Shown: piece by piece, positions 23,788 to 35,530 of the stretch
Layout: each line of letters opens with the position of its first letter
Position numbering within the stretch: the first letter of the stretch is position 1
NCBI GenBank assembly: GCA_018902385.1
Contig: JABSSW010000009.1
Coordinates: forward strand, 848,418 to 912,417
Length of the DNA: 64,000 bases
DNA from: Physcia stellaris
Lineage: Eukaryota > Ascomycota > Lecanoromycetes > Caliciales > Physciaceae
Reading direction: 5' to 3'
The notes under the pieces: generated by a model
The model's input: the letters and a program-made list of their open reading frames with translations, nothing else
What the model was told of the DNA's origin: nothing
Databases searched by the model: none
Translations under genes and position numbers: made by a program

Positions 23788-25793
23788 TTATGTTATAACC
23801 GACGAAAACACCATAACAAACCAGGATTCAAGAGGCCCCACCCCCATCAGCAGCCCCGGCGCCAGCCCCAGCGCCAGTGGTGCCCCCGAACCAACTCCCC
23901 GTCCACTCCCCAGCGCTTTAATCCCTCGACTGCGCTTACCCATCGGCTCGTCCAGCTTCACCAGCACCGTGGGCTTCACGAGCGTTATATTGCTTCCACT
24001 TCCACTTCCCCCTCCCCCTCCCCTCCCCCTCCCCCTCCACCTCCACCACCACCCCCACCACCACCACCACCATCTTTGCCAGGAGCTTTCAGCAGCGAAG
24101 GCTGCACGATCAGCATCTCCTCCCCAATCCTGCCATCGTCCGCCACTTTCAGCACGCTGTCCGGTCGGATGACTTTATTAGTGGCCATATCGACCATACT
24201 GGCGCGCTGGATGGCGCTGTAGTAGACTGGGATATGCTGTCTCTCCCTCTCTCTTTCCCTTTCGCTACCATCCTTCGCGGTACTGACATCTTTCGTAGAC
24301 GGCCGGCTCCAGATCCGGTAATCGACGATCGAGCGCCGCATGCTGGTTGCCAGCTTCACGGCTGGGAGGGTGACTTGGTCGTGGAGCGCTTTCCAGCCTT
24401 CGTCGCGGGGTTGGGAGGGCGGGAGGAGGGGCTGGAGGGTGCTGTAGAGGGACTGTGAGACTGAGAGGGCTTGGTGCGATTGCTGGGAGAGGAATTCGGG
24501 CATGTGCGAGAGGCCTTGTAGGGTTTCGGAGCGCCAGCGGCGGATGGTGATTTCATCTGGACAGGCGAGATTAGCTTCTTGGTTTACGGAGTCGTGGGGA
24601 AAGGTTTTGGAGGAGAGGTGAGTGGAATATGGGGGAGAGGAGGAGATGGGGACGACTTACCCCGCGGAGGCTCCAGTTCGTGCATCCCTCGCTCGATGCC
24701 TGCGAAGAGTTCGATGCTGCGGGAGTCGAGCCCGAAGAGGTATACGTCGTTACCGAATATGAAGTTCTCCAGGTACCGATGCACGACGAAGCGAATGATG
24801 AACGGCTGGGCATTCGGACTCTTCTTTCCCAAGCGGAGATGCTCATCGGTCAAGTACGGTTTCAGTGGCTCAGGCAAATCGTCGGCTTTCCCGAGAGCCT
24901 CAAAGCACGTCTCCATCCCTTGCGAGTCCTCCGTCTCGTCGTCCACCCATCGTGAAATGTGCTGTGTGAGGCTGGAGTACTGTTCTGCTAGCTCACTGTC
25001 CGGGATCTGGCTCGGAGGCTGCAATCTGAGGAGATCGTCTTTGCATTCTGTGAGGTTCTCGTGAAGATCTCGGTTTTGTTTCTGTAGCCTCCTCGCAGTG
25101 GCTTCGTGCCCCAATTTCTCGTCATTGGCCTCTCGGGTTTGCAGAGTCAATGACTCCACCAACGCTTTTCGCCGGATGAGCTCTTGCTTCAGATACGCGA
25201 TGTGGTCTTCTAGTCCCTCAACGTGCTCATAGAACTTGTTCCGTTCATGGTGGATCTGGTCTCGGTGTGTGTCTGCATTCTCGTTCCGCACCCGACACGT
25301 CTCGCGGAGCTGTGCGTTCTGCTTTTTGACATCCCGCAGCTCGATTGATTGGTCGCGGTTCTCACGATTGAGGGCTTTGATTTCCCGTTTGAGGTCGTCG
25401 GTGTCATTGACGAGGTCCGACACCTTCATCTTGACTTTGTGAATCGAAGGGGCTTCGGAGACATCCTTGCTAGGAGGTTTGGTTGTTTTCACGACGATTG
25501 TCCGTGCTTTTGTATCCTTTTGATCTTTCTGAGAAGGTGGCGGTTGCTCTATGGTTGGCAATTCAACTAGAGGAATATGGGATCAGCTGCATACTTCTCG
25601 AACAGATAATTGTCGACCTACCTTCTTCAAAGTCGATCAACGAGTCTGAAGTTGATGCCTTAGGAGACGAGGGAAGGTCATGATGGCTCTTAGAGATACT
25701 CTGTAAGCTTAGACAGGGTTCCTCAATCGATCGAGGTCTGAGACTTACCTGGTCCCCAGGTTCAATCTGGGTCATCTCACTGCTGGATGCCAT
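23788..25793 (-). CDS. coiled-coil protein of unknown function with a poly-Gly tract and uncertain C-terminus
   Basis: Minus-strand exons 25793-25749, 25700-25622, 25566-24661 and from 24556 downward join in phase. The protein starts MASSSEMTQIEPGDQ. A charged coiled-coil follows (about residues 60-230, with DLKREIKALNRENRDQ and HERNKFYEHVEGLEDH), then a conserved globular part (FIIRFVVHRYLENFIFGNDVY, SRSIELFAGIERGMHELEPPRG). Exon 4 contains WRSETLQGLSHMPEFLSQQ and DSVLKVADDGRIGEEMLIVQPSLL and enters a run of about 18 glycines. In that frame it stops at 23985. A different frame continues at once as ITLVKPTVLVKLDEPMGKRSRG to 23788, which looks like real coding sequence. A small intron or a frameshift in the G-rich tract would join them. 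No domain of known function is recognised. Confidence 0.72.
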
Positions 25794-26624
25794 GCCGAAA
25801 CTCAGCGCGCTGTTCACTTCATCATTTCGGACGACATCTATCCCACACAAAGTCTTAATGCTCTACTATTGCCAGGCATCTTCGGCTGTCTCTCTTGAAG
25901 CGAATGTCATGAAAGCAAAGCCTCCCCACGGAGAGCCTCACAGCCTGGTCGCGTTGCGGTCGACTGATACGCGGATTGCATAAGCGGCACAGCGCAGTGG
26001 CTATCGGCTTGCATGGAGGGGCTTAGTCAAAGACAAGAAGCAATTAATATCAGGTCGAACCTTGCAAGTCGCAGGCACTTGGCTCGCAAAGTTAGAGTGT
26101 TGGTGGAATTGGCCAATTGACAGTCTGCCTGCGAGGCTGACTGATGACTCCCTCCCTTCTGCCGAATCAGCCCGCAGCGTCTTCCCCCCCACCATTTCCT
26201 CCAAGGCTGCAGAGCAACCAGACCCCAAGCAGTCCAATCATCCAAGCGGGCATTGAAACAACCATACCCAAGCTGGGACAACCATCACAAGATCCATTGG
26301 GTCGCCGAAAATGGCGCGACAAGGTGTCGTATCACATGCTGTCTTTCGGCGACATGCACCCACGCTCTGCAGGTTTCGGAACGAGCAGGCTTGGGTGGCC
26401 TCAATCGACCTTTCCCAAAAGGATGAAGCTTTCAAACTACGGCTTGGAAGCTATGGTGCAAAGGACTCAAGGAAGCCTGGCAGCCTTGTTCATTGTAGCG
26501 AACGCTTGGGACGATAACATCCTATGAGCTCCCGGCCTGCCCTCAACGAGACTGACTTTCTTGGAGTACAAGCATCCCTCGATTGCTTCCAGAGCAGCAC
26601 TTTCTCTAGCAGTGCTGTTGTATC
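25794..26624. other. divergent intergenic region
   Basis: This lies between the minus-strand coiled-coil gene and the plus-strand Hsp70-like gene and probably holds both promoters. A plus frame at 26144-26527 (127 codons, Pro/Ser-rich) has no motif and is not called. Confidence 0.5.
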
Positions 26625-28731
26625 ATGGAGAAATCAATGGAGAAGAACACTTCCGACCTCTCAAACATGAACATCGAGGATGACAATGCGTCAGACCGGA
26701 AGCTGCTCATTGCTGTCGACTTCGGCACGACATACTCTGGCGTAGCATGGGCTCAAACAAGAAGGGTACGTTGGGATATTCGCCTGATCGAGACTGTTCA
26801 CTAAAATGTGTACAGCCGGATGTGCAAACGATCATCATACAATGGCCCGAGACTGCCAATGGAGGGCTCGAAGGAGTCAGCAGCGACAAGGTCCCGACGT
26901 AAGTCATATCCTTCTGCTGTTCTATGGCAGTCAGCGCTCTCACCTGGCTTCGACGTCGCCGATGACTGCCCAGACGGCAGCACACTCATAACAATGAATC
27001 ATTCCTTTTAATGGAACACCCATACCTTATGCCGGAATTTTTCCCTGAGTGCTGACAGAAATTAGGGAACTCCGTTACGAAGGTGACAAATGCCACTGGG
27101 GCTTTCAAGTCGATGACTTCGGCTCCCGCCATCAATGGTTCAAGCTCGACCTCGACCCATCCCAGCCCCGCGGCGTTTCCGACCTCAGCAGACAGTTTCC
27201 TGACCAACATGCCCTCCCTCCAAGCTACACTGCCAGCGCTGAGAAGCTCTGTACCGATTACCTCACCGCCCTCCGTACCCATACCGAATTAGTGCTCAAG
27301 CATAAGCTCCCCCAGAGCGTCCTGCGCTCCACTCCTATTGAGTACATCATCACCGTTCCTGCAGTATGGTCAGATACTGCGCAGGCTAAGACAAGAGCAT
27401 GTGCCGAGAATGCCGGCATGGGCAAGGCACTGCAGATCATATCTGAACCCGAAGCTGCTGCTATCTACGCTCTACATGCGATGGATCCGCACAGTATTCA
27501 AGTGGGCGACACTTTCGTGCTCTGTGATGCTGGGGGAGGGACGGTCGACCTTATATCCTATACGGTCTCTGCCCTTAAGCCCATCCTGCAAGTCGAGGAG
27601 GCGGCAATGGGCTCTGGCCGTATTTGTGGTAGTACATTCTTGAATCGGATCTTCCAGAAATTCCTGGTCGACAAGCTTGGCTTGAACGAAGAGTGGGACG
27701 ATGAAGTAGTCGAGGACGCCATGAAGCGCTTCGAGCTCGTCACCAAGAAGGTTTTCCGCGGCGAGCTTAATGAAGAGTTCGTGATCCCAGGTAAGCAGGC
27801 ATCAACGCCCATCGACCTTCCTCCTTCCTTCCCCTACCCGTCCCTCGTATCAGATCTCAATGCATGCCCATGCTCATGAACTACTACAGTCCCCGGCCTA
27901 GCCGACGACCCCGCCCAAGGCGTCCGCCGCGGCAAATTCCGCATGACCGGCGCCGAAGTCTCCCAAATCTTCGCACCCGTAGTCTCCGAAGTCGTCGCGC
28001 TGGTCCGGGGCCAAATCGCAGCAACGAACAAAAAAGTGAACGCGGTCCTCATGGTCGGCGGCTTCGGGCAAAACGCCTACCTGCGCGAAACCATCCGGGC
28101 CTCGATCGACCCCAGCATCGAAGTGATGCAGCCGCCCAACGGCTGGACGGCCGTAGTGCGCGGCGCGCTGATGCGCGGCCTCAGCAAACTGGCGCCGACG
28201 ACGGAGCGCGTGAAAGTGCAGTCGCGGAGCGCGAGGAAGCACTACGGCACCGAGATCATGAGCAAGTACGACAGCGCGAAGCACGCCAAGAGCAGCTCCT
28301 TCTGGGACGAATACGACGGCGAGTCCAAAGTCTACGACATGAGCTGGTTCATCACCAAGGGCTCGCCCGTCACCGAGGATAAAGCTTTCGTCAAGCATTA
28401 CCACAAGGTCTGGCGCGTGGCTGAGGGCCCGAGGCAGTCGGTCGCGCAGGATATCCTCATGTATGAGGATGCGAACGATACGGGCGCGCCGATCTATAAA
28501 GATGGCGGCGTCGGCAAGGACGGTACTGGGGGTGTCAAGCATCTTGCAAGGCTGACGGCCGATTTGAGCTGTATCCCCTCTGGCGAGCTGGAGAGGAGGC
28601 GTGGCAAGGATGGCAGGGATTATTATGTTGTTTATTATGATATTGAGATGACGTATTATAGTGCGTGCACGAAGTATGCGTTGGTTTATAAGGGGGTTCG
28701 GTATGATAGTGTTAGTGCGGAGTATGTTTAG
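26625..28731 (+). CDS. Hsp70-superfamily ATPase, HSPA12-like fungal type
   Basis: Four exons, 26625-26765, 26816-26898, 27066-27790 and 27890-28731, give 596 aa. The actin/Hsp70 fold motifs are complete: phosphate-1 at residues 31-40 (VDFGTTYSGVAW), phosphate-2 (LCDAGGGTVDLISY), the SEPEAAAIYAL segment between them, and the adenosine motif (VLMVGGFGQNAYLRETI). The substrate-binding domain and EEVD tail of classical Hsp70 are absent. Instead the C-terminus has a conserved region with KHYGTEIMSKYD and MSWFITKGSPV. This matches the large family of Hsp70-like proteins expanded in filamentous ascomycetes, often of unknown client range and sometimes linked to non-self recognition clusters. It should bind and hydrolyse ATP in the cytosol. 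The first Met of MEKSMEKNTSD was chosen as the start. Confidence 0.9.
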
Positions 28732-28740
28732 GAGACTTTT

Positions 28741-28845
28741 GGGTTGGGAATGGGGGTGGGAATCGGGGTGGGAATGGGGGTGGGGATGGGGGTGGGATTA
28801 GGGGTGGGAATGGGGGTGGGATGGGCAATGGGCATGGGGCAAAGA
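28741..28845 (+). repeat. G-rich minisatellite, about 12-bp period
   Basis: Repeats of GGGAATGGGGGT and variants (GGGGATGGGGGT, GGGATTAGGGGT) begin 10 bases after the Hsp70-like stop codon, so they fall in its 3' region. Many closely spaced runs of three to five G on the plus (sense) strand could form G-quadruplexes in DNA or RNA. Confidence 0.8.
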
Positions 28846-29579
28846 GGAAGGAGAGGGAGAGGGTGCCTTTTGGATGAGATATGATCCGGTTGGCTAGGGT
28901 GTTTTTGGATAGGCTTGTTGTTTGTAGCAATTGAGGTAGGGAGCATTGATATAAATCGATTCTAAACAAGCACCCATCCCATGGTCTGATGTGTCGCCAT
29001 TAACACATTCAATATGACAAGACGCGTACCCCGGCTTTGACACAAAACACATGAAGATCGACATGAAGATTGGAGATGATATGAAAAAGACACGAAACTC
29101 ATTTTATCTTGTAAGTTCGTTCCAAGTGGGACGATCGTACCTTTCTACCAGACCATGGAACAAGCGGTGCAGAGTGCTTTATCGGCTATGCTGTGATAAG
29201 ATGCACCCTATGCATTGGATCTACTTTTGAAGCTCTTCTAGGCTGTCTATCCAAAACAGAGGACTCAACAGACTTCGAAAACACCGATGAAAGAACCACT
29301 AAACAGAAATGATTACTCCCGCTTAGTCGTCAACCCCCCAAGAAAAGCTAGAACAGAACATGATGTCGTAGCATATGCGTGCAGTGATGCGAACTCCCCA
29401 TTTTCCCCAAGAAAGACCCCCTGTGTCCAAGATGTCCCAAAAGCGCAAATACTTGAAAGAATTTCACTCCCTGTCGCTTTGTCCATCTTTCGTCCATGAA
29501 AGGTCTTTTGTTTCCGATCTCGACTCATTGTTGCTTGGCTGAGATGTTGCAACGGCCGGTCTACCTACGGTGGAAACAC
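28846..29579. other. intergenic between convergent genes
   Basis: No supported gene. Short frames only, none with a motif. Confidence 0.5.
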
Positions 29580-30698
29580 TCATTTGGTGAGGAAGCCTAG
29601 GTATTGGGCGACGATTAGGGTGACCATGCTGTAAGAGTAAAGACGTCAGTAACAGTTTTCCCTGAGACCTGGAGCAAGGAATTCTTAATAAAGGTGGACT
29701 TACGCATGAGGTGCAATCCGCACGTAATACGTCCCAAATCCTCTGTAAAACCGCAACAGTCCCTCTTCCTTGGCGACCTTCCTGAAGCAATCCGCCATCC
29801 CGCTGTACGGCAGCTTTCCGTCCGGCCCTTTCGTCTGCTTCTGTAACCTCGTCTTCACGAAGTCGAACGGCAGGCTGAAGAAGCTGGCAAAGAACCCTCC
29901 AAAAGCACTAGCGACGAATGTCTGTGTCCGTTCGTTCCATTGAGTCTTTGCTTTGAGTTGAGACTTCGCTTCCGAGAAGAATGCTAGCTGACCGAAGTTC
30001 AACGCCATGGCTCGGACAACGGTAGGCGAGGCCCCAGCCCAGAGAGCCCCTATCCCCTCAGCCTTGGCGATCCGCGTCAAGGCATCGATGACAGAGCTGT
30101 AATTCGCACGAGCAGCAGCAGGCTTCAGCCCATCGCTCTGCATCCGTATCAAGGCCAAATCGGCCGGATTGCCAATCAACGCCGCTAGGCCTCCTGCACT
30201 TGATCCAGCGACGGCTCGTTCTTTGAACCCTATCTTCTGGCCTTTGGCTTCTGTCCTGGTTTTCATGACGTTGAGGAAGGTATCGAAGAAGCCTATCCGA
30301 GCGGTTGTGTATACAGCTTGCCGTAGTATGCCCGCTGACAGGCCGGTGTATAGATCTGTGATCTTGCCTCTTGCAATGATATCTCTTGTGACGGCTATGG
30401 GAGATGGTCTGGGCCCGGTCTTTCCGCCTTCGCCGGCGAGTTGTATGCGGACTTTGACCATGTCGATAGGTTGGATGAACGTTGTGGCTACGATACCGCT
30501 GATGCCGCCATTGACGAAGGGGAGGGCGGCTCGAGTGTAGGGGTGCTGGATGAAGGAGCGGGTTGCTTGGGATGTTTCCGATAGTGGTGTTGTCACTGCC
30601 TCAGCCGCTTTGGAAGTAGTGTTTGCCATTCTGGACGCGGGTATTCGGGGCTTTGGGCAGGGGTTGTACAGATCAATGGACGGGGTCTCTAGGGGCAT
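29580..30698 (-). CDS. mitochondrial carrier, 2-oxoglutarate/malate (SLC25A11) type
   Basis: Two minus-strand exons, 30698-29704 and 29628-29580, encode about 347 aa. If the internal Met at about 30629 (MANTTSKAAEAV) is the start, it is about 324 aa, closer to the family length. The three signature repeats are visible: PIDMVKVRIQLAGEG, PADLALIRMQSDG and PFDFVKTRLQKQTKG. YTGLSAGILRQAVYTTARIGFFDTF and YYVRIAPHAMVTLIVAQYLG also match the oxoglutarate carrier subgroup closely. The second repeat has Asp at the acidic position of P-x-[DE] but Leu where a basic residue usually sits, as in oxoglutarate carriers. It should exchange 2-oxoglutarate for malate or another dicarboxylate across the inner mitochondrial membrane. 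The short last exon encodes 16 residues. Confidence 0.9.
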
Positions 30699-32045
30699 TG
30701 TCAGCTGCTGGCTGGTAAACGAAGAGATGATGGGCTAAATGCCACTCAGGCAGACATTAGACAGTGGGCTAGCTACCTTGCAATCTATAATAAAGAGGTT
30801 GTCCGGAACCCTGGGAGAGAAGGCTTCGAACTCACCGATAGGCAAATCCGGGAAAAGCTTTCGAGCTGTGGGTCAATGACTGCAAGTATGGTCTAGTGTG
30901 ATGGTGCCAGAGTATGTTCGTTAAGACGCTAGATGTCTAAAGTCAATTGATGATTCTATAGCGTAGGTCTAATTCGCATAAGCATTCATTATCGACCTCA
31001 ATCTGGAGCTTGGAGTAGCAGGACGCAGGTCCACTGGTCGGTCGAAGGTATTGGGAACCTGCCGTACGGGCGAGGACTTAACCCTTGGTGCGGTAGGCGG
31101 TAGGCGGACATGGTGTGGGAAGGCGCAATGAAGTGGGATTATTGGCGTGAAGACTGCGGGGAAAGGACGAAGGTTGCTGTGACCTGAAGCCCGATGTCGA
31201 TGCCCCACTTGTGCAGCACAAGTACAAGTTATGCAACGCCTTGCATAAATCCCGATCTCTTGGCGTTCGCTGGGATAATTAGAGTAGCTAGCCACCTCGA
31301 GCCGCCTTCGTTGTTTGTCTCCGTGTCTCCTCGACGAAATCTGTGCAGGCCTCAGACCCTTCACAAGATCGACCATCACCGCCCGAGTCGTTAGCCATGC
31401 TTATTCTTAGGAATACCGAGCGACTAAACTGAGGCGAGGTTATAGAAGAGGGATTCATGAAGGTATGAATAAGTAAGGAATCTGTAACCTTCTGCTATGA
31501 TTGAGCTCTGGAGTTATCTACATCACGCTATGATGGGGAAGCTGTCCCACAGTGAAAAAGGATAGGTAGGCCTTTTGATATTAAAGTAGCACCGCACCAA
31601 GTCACGAGATATATTTACGTCTACTTTGCTCAACGATGGCAGTCCTCATCGGTATATGTCTCTGAAATGCTTGATTTTTCTCTATGAGTCTCTATAATAG
31701 TGAGGAACAAGAGAATGGTGTTGCTGACTAGGACTCGCATGTTTGAAACGGGGATGTCTGCGCGCACACCATTAACGTCAAGTCCCTCACTCCGGGTACA
31801 AGAAGCCCCTATCTTGTACCGGGAGCGGCAAACTCGCGATCACGGATAGTTTCAAAGTTTCAGTTAGCGAATAAAGAGCTAGACTTTCTCACTTTCTAGC
31901 CGCTATCCGCAGCTCTATCTATAAGAGTCTCATATCCCGAATGTGGAATATCCATCAACGACAGAGTGTATGTGAGCATTCTCTTTTGGTGATTGTTCTT
32001 CTCGACATTGGAGCTGAACCATCATCATTCTCCAGTTCATTAGAA
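30699..32045. other. intergenic, start of the gene-poor accessory region
   Basis: A minus frame at 30969-31379 (136 codons) lacks motifs and is not called. The stretch 31600-32045 may contain the promoter of the secreted-protein gene; TATAAGAG is at 31920-31927. Confidence 0.45.
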
Positions 32046-32809
32046 ATGGATTGCAAACATACTGGAACCCGGCTGCTGTTCATCCTAATCTTAAATCTCT
32101 TGCAGAGAATTGCGGCTATGGTGTTGCCTGTGTCAGATTCCTCTCTTAGCCTCAACAGCTCAGGGCATGGATTCCTCGCCAATCCAGTGCCCATTTGCGT
32201 TCACAGTGGTGATTGGATGGGTCATGACATACAGGTTGACGACTGCCATACAGTCATTGAAAATATGTACCAGTATTACAAAAGTTACTTTTTCTACTTT
32301 TATAAGTTTACCACCAGAGATAGAGCGCCGTTCGAACCCAACGATGTTGTGTTTACGCCCATCAAAATGCATCATGGTAGGTCGGTTTCGAGGGCAGTGC
32401 CCTCCAAGGTCACTATTTCCACTAACAAACATGGAAGGAAGCTGTACCCTGGCGATTACTATGATGACAGCAGATATTGATCTACCTAGTCGACCAAGGC
32501 AGACTTTCTGGTCGACCGATATCACAACATTCGATGCGATCTGGGTGGCCGCTCATAGTATCAACGATTGGTGTGTAGGCAGACACGGGAGACCTGGTTG
32601 GACGGCTAGCGGTTAGTGCTCTCCAGCTATATGGCTGTTTGAGGGGTACAAAAGCCTGATGACTTGATATTACAGGTGCTCGACAAAGTGTAGGGATTAT
32701 GATCTGGCATACAGGCTCCATCACGGACCGACGGATCCGTGGATGGGACGGCTTGAGTACTTGGCCAGAGTCAGGAAGTGCACGTATTGGAGGCCCGGCT
32801 AATAACTGA
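32046..32809 (+). CDS. predicted secreted protein of unknown function (212 aa)
   Basis: Exons 32046-32376, 32438-32611 and 32676-32809 join in phase. The start at 32046 gives a signal-like segment (LLFILILNLLQRIAAMVLP). An upstream in-frame ATG at 31941 would add 35 residues ahead of it and spoil the signal. The mature part has Cys in CVHSGDW and DDCHTVIENMY, then GSCTLAITM, a conserved-looking block TFWSTDITTFDAIWVAAHSINDWCVG, and GIMIWHTGS near the end. This Cys/Trp pattern resembles short secreted proteins common in plant-associated ascomycetes, but I cannot name a family. It is the first gene of the accessory region and lies on the strand opposite to the small membrane-protein genes that follow. 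Confidence 0.65.
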
Positions 32810-33240
32810 AGAAATGGAGAGCATCTGTGACAGATCCTTACACACTTAAGAGTTGGAATGGTGAACCTCTCACATCTTCCCTTATCTCAACGAGGTTTTT
32901 GAGATAGACGATCCGCGCCTTCACTAAGAGACTTCAATTATTTCGATCCTGGGGTCTAAACTTATCTTTCACACTCATAAAATTGACCTTGCCAGAAAGA
33001 GACGATCACTGATTATCTACTAATGGATTTGGAAACACCTCTTGGCTTTTGGCACAGAATTTCAATACGGCCATGCGTTCAGCAATTTCACGACAGAATT
33101 CTCAGGAGGACATTGAAAATGGACTTCCGGGATATATCACCTGAACGATTCCCATAATCCATCCAGATCCAGAGACTCTTATTTCCTCGATTCCTGGTCA
33201 TTCCTCACCCAAGTCCTGCCGCCCAGTCCCACTGATGAGT
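32810..33240. other. intergenic between convergent genes
   Basis: No gene is seen. Confidence 0.5.
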
Positions 33241-33562
33241 TCAACTATCCTTCTTGGGAGACACGTCATCGATCCCCATTGAGTCGTCGTACTCATTCAT
33301 CCCCATCTCGGCAAGGGTGTCCTCTGACTTCTTCCGTCTTGTCTCACACCCTTTCACGCAAATGAAGTAGATGAAGCCGAACTTGACAATGGCGACAGCA
33401 AAAGCCAAACATGTTATGGTCAACCATCCAACAGCCTAGGCTTTATATTCAGTAAAACCCCAAGAGGATGGTGAGGATGGACAAAATTACCTCAGGCCTG
33501 TTCTGTCTCGGAGCCATTTCTATGGGCGGTTCGTAAACCTTGGGGATTCGATCTATATGCAT
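33241..33562 (-). CDS. small single-pass membrane protein (88 aa), orphan
   Basis: Exons 33562-33491 and 33435-33241 join in phase with a 55-base intron (GTAATT donor, CTAG acceptor). The protein has a short outside-type N-terminus (MHIDRIPKVYEPPIEMAPRQ), one strong hydrophobic span at about 25-47 (VGWLTITCLAFAVAIVKFGFIYFICV), then a basic stop-transfer (CETRRKK) and an acidic tail ending SPKKDS. No family is recognised. It is the first of a minus-strand series of similar small membrane proteins. Confidence 0.6.
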
Positions 33563-33939
33563 GTCGACTCTGATTGATCTAGGATTATAGCGACAACTTG
33601 GAAAGGCTCCTGGAAATGATCAGTAATGCGAGTTGGTGTACGATCAAGAATGAAAGTGGGTGTTCTTTTATCAAGTGGCGGAGCGTTTTAGGTATTTGAA
33701 AGGCTTTCCAGAGTCAACAAAAATTTAGGAAGGCGCCTCAACCAACCCTTCGTGCTTGGCATATGGTCTCTTACGGTCATGGTGCACTTCCGCTCCTCAA
33801 CGAATATGTCATGCATGCACAATCAATCCGATGGAAACAGCTCGCAATAGAAATCCCAAGGTTACTGCGGCTTTATCTATACAATCGAGTGTAGCCAACC
33901 CATTGTCCCAGTATTAGGTGCGGCCGCTGTATTACAGTA

Positions 33940-34425
33940 TCACATATCTCTACTGTACGTCGACGCCTGATGTATCACAAACTCCGGCAGGTCCTCCACA
34001 CACTGGTAGACCGGTGGCTGCTCGGTCGGTCCCATGTCACAGAGTCTATCACAACAATCGTAATCCATCCCTACACACCGACGTACTTCCTCGCTCGGCA
34101 TCACAGTGGAGATCGGCGCACAATCAAAGTCCAGATACGGGTATGTCGCTTCGCTTGCTCCTCGAAAGCTGTTGGGATCAAATCGGGGCTTCTCCACATC
34201 CCCAACCTGAGCTTCAAGGTCTGTTTTCACAGTCCGTTTGTTTGCCAATTTCACCTTCTGCGCATCCCGTTTCCAAAGCAACTCCTCGAGATAAGACATA
34301 AACACGAACATGATAGCGATCATTGCGAGAAAACTGGCAGTCGCAATTGGAAAAAGGATCCAGTAATTCACCGTCTCGTGAGAGGCTTCCTCTCCGTATT
34401 TAATCGCCGGCTTTGGCCAGTCCAT
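33940..34425 (-). CDS. single-pass membrane protein with Cys-containing tail (161 aa), orphan
   Basis: A single-exon frame from MDWPKPAIKYGEE to TGA at 33940. There is one span at about 21-44 (YWILFPIATASFLAMIAIMFVFMSYL), followed by a charged helix (EELLWKRDAQKVKLANKRTVK). A C-terminal part holds several cysteines (FDCAP, RRCVGMDYDCCDRLCDMG, VYQCVED). The frame stays open for some codons upstream of the chosen Met, so a further 5' exon is possible. No family is recognised. Confidence 0.6.
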   Translation of the reverse strand: MDWPKPAIKYGEEASHETVNYWILFPIATASFLAMIAIMFVFMSYLEELLWKRDAQKVKLANKRTVKTDLEAQVGDVEKPRFDPNSFRGASEATYPYLDFDCAPISTVMPSEEVRRCVGMDYDCCDRLCDMGPTEQPPVYQCVEDLPEFVIHQASTYSRDM

Positions 34426-35271
34426 GGGCTTTATCCAGTCCTTGTGGTTTGACCAGTTCGTTAGCAGAGAATACTCCCATGGTAGTGAGAATCAACATTG
34501 ACATACCCCGTAGCCTGCCATATACATAAGACTTAGGTCGGGCATGTCGATTGGAGAATTCGAAGTTTTGAATGTTATATGGTTATTATGTAGGTCTCTG
34601 GAGAATGGCAGGATGTATTTTGTGATGGAAAGCAGCGGGCGGAGACTGCTACAAGTATTCATCCACATTTGTTGAGATTAAGCCCAATTCCACGACTCCG
34701 GCAATCAAAAGCGTTGAGCAAAAGCTAATTCGTGCTGACTTGCGTATGGTTCCACTTCTTTCAAAAAAGCTTGCGTGCAGTACGACTCAACAGCTCGCTC
34801 AACCAATATTCGTTAACTACTCATACTGAAATCTACAATCTACATCCTGCTTTCGAGACTCCACCAAAAAAAAGATAGCTTCAGTCATTTGAATCAGCTC
34901 GCTTTGAATTGATCAGAAAAGTTTTCCATGGCGTTGTATATTGGCGCCTTTTTTATACACTACCAAAGAGACTTAACAGGGAGAAACAGCAGTGATCCAA
35001 GGGAAAATGCATAATATCCACTTGCCACTAACTTCAACAACCTCCCCAACCCAACCGCCACCAAAAAGCTTAAAAATCAACAGTCCCAAACAACCAAACC
35101 ACCGCCCCCCTCCCTCCTTCGCCTCCTCTCATCCATCAAGCACAATACGCCGGCGGCGGCGTCCTAGTCCCTCCCTCCCTCTCCCTCTCCCCCTCCCCCT
35201 CCCTCTCCGCGCTCCCACCCCCACCCCCAGCACTCCCTCTCTGCGCCTCCACCTCCCCACCCCACACCCTC
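34426..35271. other. intergenic, pyrimidine-rich toward 35.2 kb
   Basis: The stretch 34990-35270 is highly C-rich with CCCTCC repeats and gives false frames on both strands. No gene is supported. Confidence 0.5.
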
Positions 35272-35530
35272 CTAGCCAGACGCTTCCGCTCCCCCCCGCT
35301 CCTTTCCACGCTGATAGCGCCGATCTAAAATCACTGCGATGCCGTACAGCGCGATGGCCGAGACGAGGATTATCCAGAAGAGGTCTGTGGGGGTGGGGTG
35401 GGTGGGGTTGTGGGATGATGATGCTGGGAGGGTGGTGGGTAGGGTTGAGTTCTGTGGGTGGGGAGGTTAGGGGGATGGGGGAAGGGGGAAGGGGGATTGG
35501 ACGTACGGTGGGTAGGTCTGAGAGGGACAT
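35272..35530 (-). CDS. small single-pass membrane protein (67 aa), orphan
   Basis: Exons 35530-35507 (MSLSDLPT) and 35451-35272 join in phase; the intron is 55 bases with a GTACGT donor and ACAG acceptor. The N-terminal part is Ser/Thr/Pro-rich with NST and a possible glycosylated stalk. One span at about 31-51 (DLFWIILVSAIALYGIAVIL) is followed by a basic tail (DRRYQRGKERGG). The layout is the same as that of its minus-strand neighbours. The frame would be missed by single-exon gene finding. Confidence 0.6.

Noticed and set aside
26144-26527. 127-codon Pro/Ser-rich plus frame
   Set aside because: Low complexity, no motif, lies in a divergent promoter region.
35129-35530. 133-codon minus frame read as one exon
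   Set aside because: Pro/His/Arg-rich shadow reading; the spliced two-exon model in another frame gives a proper membrane protein.
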